Shown here: positions 7,409-15,268 of the stretch, piece after piece
Position numbering within the stretch: the first letter of the stretch is position 1
Layout: each line of letters starts with the position of its first letter
DNA from: Foetidibacter luteolus
Lineage (GTDB): Bacteria; Bacteroidota; Bacteroidia; Chitinophagales; Chitinophagaceae
Length of the DNA stretch: 32,426 nt
Direction: 5' to 3'
NCBI RefSeq assembly: GCF_009650435.1
Contig: NZ_VVIP01000048.1
Coordinates: 1-32,426, forward strand
Program-made: the position numbers and the translations under genes
The notes under the pieces: generated by a model
The model's input: the letters and a program-made list of their open reading frames with translations, nothing else
Database searches by the model: none
What the model was told of the DNA's origin: nothing

Positions 7409-9652
7409 TTAGTTTTCTTCTTTCTTAAATTGAATAAGGAAATTAGCCCCTTTGAGAAGCTTAAGAGACGGTTCAGTAATAATAGAAATTTCTGCATCTA
7501 TTCTATCTAAAAGTTCTTTTACTATGTAAAGTCCTAATCCCCTCCCTTCTGCTTTGCGAGAAAAGAATTCAGAAAAAACTAGTTCTTCGATTCCTTCTTC
7601 TACACCAGGCCCAGAATCAGCAAATATTATTCTATGCTCTTTAGCATCTAAATGAATTTTTATTTGTTTATTTTTATTAGAAATCTGGTCAAGCCAATAT
7701 ATTGCATTATCTGTTAAGTTCAATAACACCTGTAATATTAATCCTGTATTTGTCCTGACGACAACATCGTCCCTCCCTTCAATTGCAACTTCAATTTTGC
7801 TGTCCAGTTCCTTTCTAAAATACTTTAGCACTCTTTCTGCAACGTTTCTGACGCTTACATCTTTGGTTACTTTTCTAGCTATTCTGAAAAGTGGCTGCAA
7901 GACCTGAAGCTCCTGATACAAAAATTCAAGATTTTCCTGCAATTCTGCAAGAAACTCTTTTAGGTCTTCCGGCTTTGCCTGGTTCTTTTCCAGTTTTTTT
8001 GAAAAATCTTCAGTATTTGTTTTAAGCCGTTTTAGCAAAGACATTGTATCATGTGTTGCTTTTTCAACAGCCATGCCAGTGCCGGCTAATTCTTGGGTTA
8101 TTTTGAGGTCTTCTCTTGCTTTCTGTACAAATACATTTGCAGCATTGAAGAATTTTTTCGAGGATTCCAATAGCTCTTTATCATTATATTCAGCAATACG
8201 CCTTTGCAGGGACTCAAAGGTAGATTCATACTGATTTTGAAGTGAGGTAACTGCTTTTTGCTTTCTCAGCTCATGTCTTGCTTTATCAATGTCAACTTCA
8301 TCCTTCATGACTTTTAATGATGCCTGTATAAGCGCTATAAAATCATCATACGCCCCATCAATATTCATAAGTCCTTCCCTGTCTGCTGCATCACGTAGTT
8401 TTGGATTTTCATTTTGTCCAATAAAAACGAATCCAATCAGGTCATTATAGCTAAAATAACTCCCGGCTCTGTCTTCTGCTCTAAGTTTGCTAATCATTAG
8501 CCAATCCACACCTCTTTCTCCATAGGGAAATACTCTTAAATTATCTCTGTATAGGTAAACTGAATTTTCCTGCAAGAATTTCTTTTCGTCCTCTTTCAAA
8601 CCTTCAATTGGATTCTTCCAATCAAATGCATAAAAGAAGAAAAGAAAGCTTCCGCAATTCGGCCGGTGTCTTACCACAAGGTTTGATTTGTCAGCCTTCT
8701 TGGTTTTATCTCTAAGTTCAAGGAATTGTTCTCTAAAAAATCTTAAACTCCAAATATTGTATTTGACAATATCAGCTTCATCATCCAGCAAATTAAACTT
8801 GCCTGCCCTCTTGTCTCGGCCATGTAAGTACGTGTATTCGATACTCGCGTTTTCATCTACCACTCCTTCAATATAAAAAGGAGCCAGCTTAATTATTTCA
8901 TCAAAGCTCTTTTGATTCTCTAGCCTTCTAAGGTCGTTGTTCCAAAAAACATTTACTGAAAAATCTCTTGGTATAGAAGGTGAGTTAGGAAGGACAGGCG
9001 GCATCATCCTGTAAAAGGCTTTTAAAAGCTTTTCCAAATCATCCTGCTTCCAAGGATTACGAATGTCATATACTCGAATAACCGTACCTTGATTTTTCTT
9101 ATTTTTTATAACTTCGGGCGAATCATTAACCTCCCACTTATTTTTGATTTCATGCAAGAATTTATCAACGTGATTAGTCACTTCAAATTCGTCTGAAGCA
9201 TACGCATGAAAATCTAGCGTAAGTTTTACTTCTTCAGAAGTTGCCGTTTTTGTATAAACCTCCACATAGTCTCCTAACTTATAAATTGCAAAACGCCCTA
9301 CTCCTTTATCACCTTGCATCAGTCTCCCTTTTTTCGTATACCGAAGGTCTTTGTCTTTGGCTTTCTTTTTATTGAGTTTATTGGGAGTGGCCGGTTTCAT
9401 CCACACGGCTTGAATGGTGTCTAAAGTCATACCAGTACCATCATCTTCAATTTCTATATAAGGGCGTTTACTCTGGTTTTCTATGTTGAAGTTCTGAAAC
9501 CGGACATTTACAGTTTCAGCATCAGCATCATAGCAGTTTTTAACAAGCTCGATAACACCTACCCATTTATCACTAATCAACTGGTCGCCAAGTACGCTAA
9601 TTAACCGTGCGTACGGCTGAAAAACTTCTTCACCGCTTTTAATAATGCCCAT
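7409..9652 (-). CDS. Double-GHKL ATPase / histidine-kinase-like protein (747 aa)
   Basis: It carries two complete GHKL ATP-binding folds. The N-terminal one resembles Hsp90/MutL-type HATPase_c_3: N-box E35...N39...D42, G1 motif D71-G-T-G-M75, G2 motif GDKGVG at 114-119. The C-terminal one resembles histidine-kinase HATPase_c: N645/D648-N649, D679-S-G-P-G683, GRGLGLYIV from 703. Between them a helical, probably coiled-coil region (about 450-600) holds H534 in EKATHDTMSLL, which is placed like an H-box. No transmembrane segment or sensor domain is seen, so it should be cytosolic. Its ATG overlaps the TAA of the methyltransferase gene (TAATG), implying translational coupling, and its stop is 1 nt before the next ATG. 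GHKL ATPases of the MutL/MORC/Hsp90 kind are known in some restriction-modification-like operons; phosphotransfer to the downstream receiver protein is inference. Confidence 0.85.
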   Translation of the reverse strand: MGIIKSGEEVFQPYARLISVLGDQLISDKWVGVIELVKNCYDADAETVNVRFQNFNIENQSKRPYIEIEDDGTGMTLDTIQAVWMKPATPNKLNKKKAKDKDLRYTKKGRLMQGDKGVGRFAIYKLGDYVEVYTKTATSEEVKLTLDFHAYASDEFEVTNHVDKFLHEIKNKWEVNDSPEVIKNKKNQGTVIRVYDIRNPWKQDDLEKLLKAFYRMMPPVLPNSPSIPRDFSVNVFWNNDLRRLENQKSFDEIIKLAPFYIEGVVDENASIEYTYLHGRDKRAGKFNLLDDEADIVKYNIWSLRFFREQFLELRDKTKKADKSNLVVRHRPNCGSFLFFFYAFDWKNPIEGLKEDEKKFLQENSVYLYRDNLRVFPYGERGVDWLMISKLRAEDRAGSYFSYNDLIGFVFIGQNENPKLRDAADREGLMNIDGAYDDFIALIQASLKVMKDEVDIDKARHELRKQKAVTSLQNQYESTFESLQRRIAEYNDKELLESSKKFFNAANVFVQKAREDLKITQELAGTGMAVEKATHDTMSLLKRLKTNTEDFSKKLEKNQAKPEDLKEFLAELQENLEFLYQELQVLQPLFRIARKVTKDVSVRNVAERVLKYFRKELDSKIEVAIEGRDDVVVRTNTGLILQVLLNLTDNAIYWLDQISNKNKQIKIHLDAKEHRIIFADSGPGVEEGIEELVFSEFFSRKAEGRGLGLYIVKELLDRIDAEISIITEPSLKLLKGANFLIQFKKEEN

Positions 9653-10929
9653 TATTTCTTTTTTGCTACGATTATATATTCTTCAGGATATACAAGCTGG
9701 CTCTGTTTGTTTTCAAGCTTGGCAAACTTACCAGTAATCCTATCTCTGATTGTAGGGATAAGTTTGTGGGGAATACTTCTTTTGATGATTTCTACCAGAG
9801 TGAAGCCTGATAATTCTAATAGTTCAGAAAAGACTTCAGCAGATTTTATTTTCACTTCCAAGAAGGTTGTATTCCCTATCACCAAACAAGTATGTCCTCC
9901 CGGCTTTAGTATGCGGTGCATTTCCTGGGTCACGGCGTGCATATCATTGAAGTAATTTGCGACCTCCTTGGCTGTTCTCTTATCCTTTACAAGTAACTGA
10001 TTAATAATTTCCTGACCTATAAAAGAAACCGAGTCTGTTTCTTGTTTTAAAGAGTAAAATGTGCCAATAAAATTTTTACGAAATCCTACTAAGTCTGCAA
10101 TGTACTCAAACCAAAAGCCTGTTAATTGATGAATGTCAGCGTATTCATAGGAAGTAACATACGGCGGTGAGGTAATGATGGATCCTATTGAATCACTTTC
10201 AATAGTAGTGTTACGAGCATCTTCTAATCTAATTTCACAGCTAGTGTCAATGAAATTTTCTTTTTGCAAAGCCTCATAAAACTCCCTATTTTTCTTTATC
10301 ATCTGCTTAGCCTGTCGTCTAAAGGCGATAAAAGGGTCAATTGGTTTTTTCCTCGGATCTATTTGTGGTTTAGTGCTTGACTGTAACCATTTCGAGCAAT
10401 TTTTTAAGACATTAGACAGGGCTACTAAAAAGAATGTTCGCAAATCTTCATTGTGGAGCCGTAATATTCTCTCATATAAGAAAGCAATTTTATATTTATG
10501 TTCGGGGAAAAACCAATAATCAATTCGTTCATGCAAAGAGAGTTTCTTACTTTTAGCTGGATTAAATGACAATAAACGAGATTCTAAATCTTTAAACTTG
10601 TTTGCCAAGAGTATTGGCTCGATTGGCTTTGTTTTTGCCTTTGTAATTAGTTCAGCAACCGGATTTATATCAACTCCAACAGAAACTCGCCCATGAACTT
10701 TAGCTTCAACTAAAGTTGTTCCACAACCTGCAAATAAATCTGCTATTGTCTCATCTGGATGAGTATATTCTTCAATAAGTTTCTTAACAAGATTAGGCAG
10801 AAATTTTGCTGGATAACGATGGTATCCGTGCGTCCATTGTTCTGTAGACCGAACGTTTTTGAAACACCAATCAGAATTTACAGGTACATTTTCGAACCTT
10901 TTTCTTATTTGTGAAATCGGGTTTTGCAT
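9652..10929 (-). CDS. DNA amino-methyltransferase (N6-adenine or N4-cytosine), 425 aa
   Basis: An S-adenosylmethionine-dependent DNA methyltransferase. The SAM-binding motif LFAGCGTT (residues 65-72) is followed by an acidic residue in VGVDINP at 87. The catalytic motif TSPPY at 253-257 is typical of enzymes that methylate exocyclic amino groups of A or C. An HGYHRYPAKF block at 34-43 is common near the N-terminus of this class, and KPGGHTCLVIGNT (342-354) is the usual late strand. The order is SAM motif first, catalytic motif second. The target site cannot be read off. The start is the ATG at 10929, 1 nt after the stop of the XRE gene; a longer upstream reading would run back into that gene. 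No cognate endonuclease gene of a known kind lies next to it, so it is either part of an unusual restriction-like system or an orphan with regulatory partners. Confidence 0.88.
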   Translation of the reverse strand: MQNPISQIRKRFENVPVNSDWCFKNVRSTEQWTHGYHRYPAKFLPNLVKKLIEEYTHPDETIADLFAGCGTTLVEAKVHGRVSVGVDINPVAELITKAKTKPIEPILLANKFKDLESRLLSFNPAKSKKLSLHERIDYWFFPEHKYKIAFLYERILRLHNEDLRTFFLVALSNVLKNCSKWLQSSTKPQIDPRKKPIDPFIAFRRQAKQMIKKNREFYEALQKENFIDTSCEIRLEDARNTTIESDSIGSIITSPPYVTSYEYADIHQLTGFWFEYIADLVGFRKNFIGTFYSLKQETDSVSFIGQEIINQLLVKDKRTAKEVANYFNDMHAVTQEMHRILKPGGHTCLVIGNTTFLEVKIKSAEVFSELLELSGFTLVEIIKRSIPHKLIPTIRDRITGKFAKLENKQSQLVYPEEYIIVAKKK

Positions 10930-10930
10930 A

Positions 10931-11149
10931 TTAGGCTGTTGCTTTTTTTGTAGGGTGTAATAAATCACGTACGTCAACATTTAAAGCTTTAGCAACATCT
11001 ACCAAGGTTTCAAGCGAGGGTTGTTTTTCGTTTGTACACCAATGAGAAATTGTTGTTTCATTTTTGCTTAAACGTTCAGCAAGCCACTTGTTTGTTATGT
11101 CTTGTTCAGCAAGTACTACTTTTATTCGGTTGATTACTTTTCTAGACAT
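10931..11149 (-). CDS. XRE-family HTH regulator, controller-protein-like (72 aa)
   Basis: A single-domain Cro/C1-type helix-turn-helix protein. The five-helix domain spans about residues 5-65, with the recognition region KWLAERLSKNETTISHW (20-36) and the typical tail LVDVAKALNVDVRDLL. It has the size of the controller (C) proteins that time expression in restriction-modification operons. It is the first gene of the minus-strand operon; its stop codon is followed after one base by the methyltransferase ATG. Two operator-like sites overlap its promoter, so autoregulation is likely. Confidence 0.88.
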   Translation of the reverse strand: MSRKVINRIKVVLAEQDITNKWLAERLSKNETTISHWCTNEKQPSLETLVDVAKALNVDVRDLLHPTKKATA

Positions 11150-11158
11150 AAAATTTGC

Positions 11159-11198
11159 TTATTGGACAAATTTATCTATTTTTTCGGACGAAACAATA
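11159..11198 (-). promoter_or_regulatory. Promoter with two overlapping operator-like sites for the XRE operon
   Basis: On the minus strand TATTG (11198-11194) is followed after 19 nt by TAAATTTG (11174-11167), a perfect match to the Bacteroidota -7 box TAnnTTTG. The start codon is 18 nt beyond. Two related sites (plus strand TTATTGGACAAA at 11159-11170 and TTTTCGGACGAA at 11181-11192) each have a dyad centred on GGAC and start 22 bp apart, which is about two helical turns. One overlaps the -7 box and the other lies between the boxes, the expected layout for repression by the XRE protein. A further palindrome CTAAGCTTAG lies at 11200-11209. Confidence 0.6.
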
Positions 11199-11270
11199 GC
11201 TAAGCTTAGTCTACCTTACAATATTTCAACTTTCTAGCATTAATTTTCTTGCTTTGTATTTCCCCGCCCT

Positions 11271-11290
11271 TGCAGGTGTTGTCACCTGCA
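11271..11290. repeat. Hairpin TGCAGGTG-TTGT-CACCTGCA, right flank of the defence-like operon
   Basis: A perfect 8-bp stem with a 4-nt loop. It is the reverse-complement counterpart of the hairpin at 5373-5394, so the two copies face each other across the four-gene operon. 11223-11270 and 11291-11336 hold nothing recognisable. Confidence 0.75.
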
Positions 11291-11336
11291 TGTATAATTT
11301 CCATTCGAAGCTCCATGCTGCATAGCGAACAGACCG

Positions 11337-11401
11337 TACAAGAGTGCGACGCAACGTCAGCCCAATCCTTATTCAACTGCCCGGCTCATAAAAATTCTTC
11401 A
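11337..11401 (-). repeat. Dispersed repeat family 3, inverted copy
   Basis: On the plus strand GTACAAGAGTGCGACGCAA is followed by TGCCCGGCTCATAAAAATTC. These are the complements of blocks seen at 4735-4815 and 5430-5570. The core is shared exactly with 20046-20064. Confidence 0.7.
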
Positions 11402-11436
11402 AAAATTCCTCCTGCGTCGGAATAAAAAGACCGCAC

Positions 11437-11465
11437 AAAAAAGGGAAGACTTTCATCCTCCCTTT
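11437..11465 (-). terminator. Candidate intrinsic terminator of the transglutaminase gene
   Basis: On the minus strand AAAGGGA (11465-11459) pairs with TCCCTTT (11446-11440) around a 12-nt loop and the stem runs into a TTTTTT tract. It lies 26 nt after the stop codon at 11491. Confidence 0.6.
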
Positions 11466-11490
11466 ATGTCTTTATTACTTCTTGTCTCTA

Positions 11491-14400
11491 TCACTTCTTA
11501 AACATCCGCAAGTCCAGTGTGTGTGGGTATTCCTTGTTAATCACCACTTCCGGGGCGTCAACGGTAAAAATGGGGCGGCCTTCTTCAATATAGTGTTGTA
11601 CAATGCTTAGCCATGGGCGGGGGCGCAGGGTTTCCTGCGTGTGGCCATGGTCCCAAAAGCGGCTGATGCGGCGGCTTTCCGCTTCGTAGCTGTTGATGGG
11701 GAAGGTATCGTAACTTCTGCCGCCGGGGTGCGCCACATAATAGGTGCAACCGCCAATGCTGCGGCTGTTCCAGGTATCCACAATGTCAAACACCAGCGGC
11801 GTATCCACACCAATGGTGGGGTGCAGGGCGCTGGGCGGCTGCCAGGCACGGTAGCGTATGCCGGCCACAAATTCGCCTTCGGTGGCGGTGGGGCGCAAAG
11901 GCACACGGGTGCCGTTGCAGAGGAGGATGTAACGGTCTTTGTTAAGGCCGGTTAGTTTTACCTGTACTTTTTCCAGCGAGCTGTCCACAAACCGGGCGGT
12001 GCCGCTGCTGCTCATTTCTTCGCCCAGCACATGCCAGGGCTCTATGCCCATACGTATCTCCATCTCTATACCCTGTACTTTAACCGTGCCGTAATGCGGA
12101 AAGCGGAACTCGAAGAAGGCATCAAACCAGTTTAGCTGAAAGGGGTAGCCGGCTTCGTTCAGGTATTCCACCACATCCCGCAGGTCTTCTTTTACGTAAT
12201 GGTGCAGCATAAACTTATCGTGCAGTACGGTGCCCCAGCGTACCAGGTTGTGCTGGTAAGGTTTCTTCCAAAAGGCGGCTATCAGCGCCCTTATCAGCAA
12301 CATTTGCAGCAGGCTCATTTGCTTGTGCGGCGGCATGTCAAAAGCCCGGAACTCTAAAATGCCCAGCCGGCCGCTGCTGCTGTCGGGACTGTACAGCTTG
12401 TCAATACAAAACTCGCTGCGGTGGGTATTGCCGGTAATATCGGTAAGCAGGTGGCGGAAAAGCCTGTCTGTAAGCCAGAAAGGCACAAAACCTTTTTTGG
12501 GTACCTGGCTAAAGGCAATCTCCATTTCGTAGAGTTTTTCATCGCGGCCTTCGTCAATACGCGGCGCCTGGCTGGTAGGCCCTATAAAGCTGCCGGAAAA
12601 CAAATAGGAGAGGCCGGGGTGGTGCTGCCAGAAGGTGATGAGGCTTTGCAGCAAATCTGGCCGGCGCAGCAACGGGCTATCGGCCGGCGCGGCCCCGCCT
12701 ATGGTAATGTGGTTGCCGCCGCCGGTACCGGTATGTTTGCCATCCAGCATAAATTTTTCCGTGCCCAGGCGGGATAGAAAAGCCTGCTCGTACAGCGTAT
12801 CTATAATATGGCGCAGTTCTTTCCAGTTTTTGGCGGGGTGAATGTTTACTTCAATCACGCCGGGGTCGGGGCTAACTACCAAACGCTCCATACGGTAGTC
12901 GCGGGGCGGTTCGTAACCTTCCACACGTACGGGCATGTTCAGTTTGGCGGCCGTACCCTCAATAGAGGCGATTAAATCCAGGTAATGCTCCAGGTAATCC
13001 ATCGGCGGTATAAAGATGTAGATAAAACCATCCCGTGCTTCTACGCAGAGCGCCGTTTTAAAAGTCTCTACCTCGTACAGGGGTTTTATTTCTTCTTCTT
13101 TTTCTTCCTGCTTTTTGGGTGGCGTTTTCTTTTTGTCCTTTTCCTCGGCAGCCGTTTCCTGCGGCACTATTTTCTGCGGCCTTGGTGGGTGGTAACTAAC
13201 GGTATTGTAACGGCTTACGATAGATTCGTGGTAGTGCTCCAGCTCGGGCAGGTCTTCAAACAAACTACGCTCTACTTTTTCCGGTTCATTGTCTTTGGAT
13301 ACTGCGGGCAGGCTATCCAGCGGCAAACGTAAACCAATGGGGGAGTTGCCGGGTACCAGGAAGAGTGCCTCCCGCTTTAGCGACCATTTGCAGCTTTGCC
13401 ATTTATTGTTCCAATAGTTCCAGCGCAGCGGCAGCACATAACCGGCAGGTACATCCAGGCCCTTGTCAAGCAGCCCGGCCAGGGTGCGGCGTTCAATACT
13501 GTCTTTCAGGTTGGTCTTTAACGGGTCAAGGTTGGCGGGTATCTTGCCCTCGCTCCAGAGAAAGTAAAAAATGTCTTCGTAGGCAGGCGTTACATTGTCT
13601 GAACTAACGGCCAGGTGCTTTGCCAGCTCTTTGGCAAACAGGCCGGCTTCCGCCTCGGTGTAGTTAATAAGTTTATGTTCATGGGCAATCAACTGCAGGT
13701 TCTTCCAAATGGGGTAACCATCCTTGCGCCAGAAAAGGCCGTACTGCCAGCGGGGCAGGGGCTCGCCGGGGTACCATTTACCCTGCCCATAATGCAGCAT
13801 GCCATTGGGGCCAAATTTTTCCCGCAGGCGAAAAATAAGGTCGTGGGAAAGCTGGCGTTTCTCCGGGCCGTCGGCGGCGGTGTTCCACTGGGCGCTTTCC
13901 ATATCGTCAATGGATACAAAAGTGGGTTCGCCTCCCATTGTCATGCGCACATCGCCGGCTTCCAGGTCTTCATCTACCTTAAAGCCAATAGCGTTTATGA
14001 CGGCCCACTGCTCTTCGGTAAAAGGCTTGGTTACCCGCGGGTCTTCGTGTATGCGGGTTACTTTGTTTTCAAATTGAAAAGTTACTTCCGCTTTGTCGCT
14101 GGCGCCCACCACGGGGGCGGCACTGGCATAATCCGGCGTACAGGCCAGTGGAATATGCCCTTCACCGGCAAAGAGGCCGCTGGTGGGGTCAAGGCCTATC
14201 CAGCCGGCACCAGGTATATATACTTCCGTCCAGGCGTGCAGGTCGGTAAAATCATGTTCAGGGCCGCTGGGGCCGTCCAGCGATTTTACATCAGCAGTTA
14301 ACTGCACCAGGTAACCGGAAACAAACCTTGCCGCCAGCCCTGCATGGCGCAGTATCTGCACCAGCAGCCAGGCAGAGTCGCGGCAACTGCCGATGGCGCG

Positions 14401-14925
14401 GCCCAGCGTTTCTTCGCAGGTTTGCACGCCGGCTTCCATACGTATGCTGTAGCTGATGTCTTTGTTTACGTGCTGGTTCAGCATTACTAAAAAGTCAACA
14501 ATGGGCATCTTCTTCGTAAAGTCAATTTTGCTTAGCCATTGGGTAAGCAGCGGGCCGTTCTCGTTCATTTCCAGGTAAGGCCCAAGCTCTTTGGGCAACA
14601 GCCCCTGGTATTTAAAAGGGTAATGCTCGGCATATTCTTCCACAAAAAAGTCAAACGGGTTAATCACCACCATATTGGCAATCACTTCCACGTCAACGGT
14701 GAGCTCGGTGGTTTTTTCCGGAAACACCACCCTTGCCTGGTAATTGCCAAAGGGGTCTTGCTGCCAGTTAATGAAATGGTCTTTAGGGGTTATCTTAAAA
14801 GAGTAGGCTTCTATAGGCGTGCGGCTGTGCACGGCGGGCCTTAGCCTGAAAACATGGGGCGATAAAGAAACCGGCCTGTCGTACAAGTAAGTGGTCTTGT
14901 GTTTAATAGCTACGCGTATAGACAT
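11491..14925 (-). CDS. Transglutaminase-like / DUF2126 protein (1144 aa)
   Basis: Domain order: bacterial transglutaminase-like N-terminal region (about 1-85), transglutaminase/protease core with an apparent catalytic triad C181 (GSCRDSAW), H230 (DLHAWTEVY) and D246 (GLDPTSG), then a DUF2126 region from about 300 to the end, interrupted by a lysine/glutamate-rich linker (EEKDKKKTPPKKQEEKEEE). The roughly 1,100-residue length fits this family. There is no signal peptide, so it is probably cytosolic. In many bacteria relatives sit with alpha-E (DUF403) and circularly permuted ATP-grasp genes, which suggests a peptide-modifying pathway. Here the gene stands alone, flanked by repeats. It is clearly GC-richer than the operon downstream. 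The start is the ATG at 14925; the substrate is unknown. Confidence 0.9.
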   Translation of the reverse strand: MSIRVAIKHKTTYLYDRPVSLSPHVFRLRPAVHSRTPIEAYSFKITPKDHFINWQQDPFGNYQARVVFPEKTTELTVDVEVIANMVVINPFDFFVEEYAEHYPFKYQGLLPKELGPYLEMNENGPLLTQWLSKIDFTKKMPIVDFLVMLNQHVNKDISYSIRMEAGVQTCEETLGRAIGSCRDSAWLLVQILRHAGLAARFVSGYLVQLTADVKSLDGPSGPEHDFTDLHAWTEVYIPGAGWIGLDPTSGLFAGEGHIPLACTPDYASAAPVVGASDKAEVTFQFENKVTRIHEDPRVTKPFTEEQWAVINAIGFKVDEDLEAGDVRMTMGGEPTFVSIDDMESAQWNTAADGPEKRQLSHDLIFRLREKFGPNGMLHYGQGKWYPGEPLPRWQYGLFWRKDGYPIWKNLQLIAHEHKLINYTEAEAGLFAKELAKHLAVSSDNVTPAYEDIFYFLWSEGKIPANLDPLKTNLKDSIERRTLAGLLDKGLDVPAGYVLPLRWNYWNNKWQSCKWSLKREALFLVPGNSPIGLRLPLDSLPAVSKDNEPEKVERSLFEDLPELEHYHESIVSRYNTVSYHPPRPQKIVPQETAAEEKDKKKTPPKKQEEKEEEIKPLYEVETFKTALCVEARDGFIYIFIPPMDYLEHYLDLIASIEGTAAKLNMPVRVEGYEPPRDYRMERLVVSPDPGVIEVNIHPAKNWKELRHIIDTLYEQAFLSRLGTEKFMLDGKHTGTGGGNHITIGGAAPADSPLLRRPDLLQSLITFWQHHPGLSYLFSGSFIGPTSQAPRIDEGRDEKLYEMEIAFSQVPKKGFVPFWLTDRLFRHLLTDITGNTHRSEFCIDKLYSPDSSSGRLGILEFRAFDMPPHKQMSLLQMLLIRALIAAFWKKPYQHNLVRWGTVLHDKFMLHHYVKEDLRDVVEYLNEAGYPFQLNWFDAFFEFRFPHYGTVKVQGIEMEIRMGIEPWHVLGEEMSSSGTARFVDSSLEKVQVKLTGLNKDRYILLCNGTRVPLRPTATEGEFVAGIRYRAWQPPSALHPTIGVDTPLVFDIVDTWNSRSIGGCTYYVAHPGGRSYDTFPINSYEAESRRISRFWDHGHTQETLRPRPWLSIVQHYIEEGRPIFTVDAPEVVINKEYPHTLDLRMFKK

Positions 14926-15082
14926 AAGTTTGCTTTGGTTTTATTGATGAAGGCAGGCAAAAGAAGAGGTCTTTCCCAAAGGAAAGTGAAGCATTTCGAA
15001 TGGCTATAAAAGTAGTTGCATTTTAGTGGGGAACAAAATTTTTGATTGGTTCCTGGTTAAAGGCCGTATACCTGCTAATCAT

Positions 15083-15138
15083 TCACGATTGACCATTCAC
15101 CATTCACGACTCACCATTCACCATTCACTGTTCACGGT
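15083..15138. repeat. Tandem array of 8 heptamers (TCACCAT type)
   Basis: 56 bp that divide exactly into eight 7-bp units: TCACGAT, TGACCAT, TCACCAT, TCACGAC, TCACCAT, TCACCAT, TCACTGT, TCACGGT. It is followed directly by an ATGGTACCAGCGACA block. The rest of 14926-15082 shows nothing recognisable. Confidence 0.8.
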
Positions 15139-15140
15139 TT

Positions 15141-15231
15141 ATGGTACCAGCGACAGTATTTCATAGCATCGCCTGTTGCGTCGCAATCCGTTCATCGGTT
15201 GGTTCATTGGGCGGCTGTTCAGCCCCGGGTA
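15141..15231 (+). repeat. Dispersed repeat family 3b (TTGCGTCGCAATCC type)
   Basis: ATGGTACCAGCGACA, TTGCGTCGCAATCCGTTCAT, GGTTCATTGGG, GGCT.TTCAG and CCCGGG occur in the same order at 23004-23092. In both places a heptamer array precedes it. A diverged inverted copy lies at 16957-17031. It sits downstream of the minus-strand secreted-protein gene. Confidence 0.75.
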
Positions 15232-15268
15232 GTATATGCAGGTACGTGGCATACTGCCTGTTGAAAGC

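Noticed and set aside
13615..14301. Long plus-strand open frame of 228 codons
   Set aside because: It lies wholly antisense to the well-supported transglutaminase gene and has no recognisable domain; long antisense frames are expected in this GC-richer gene.
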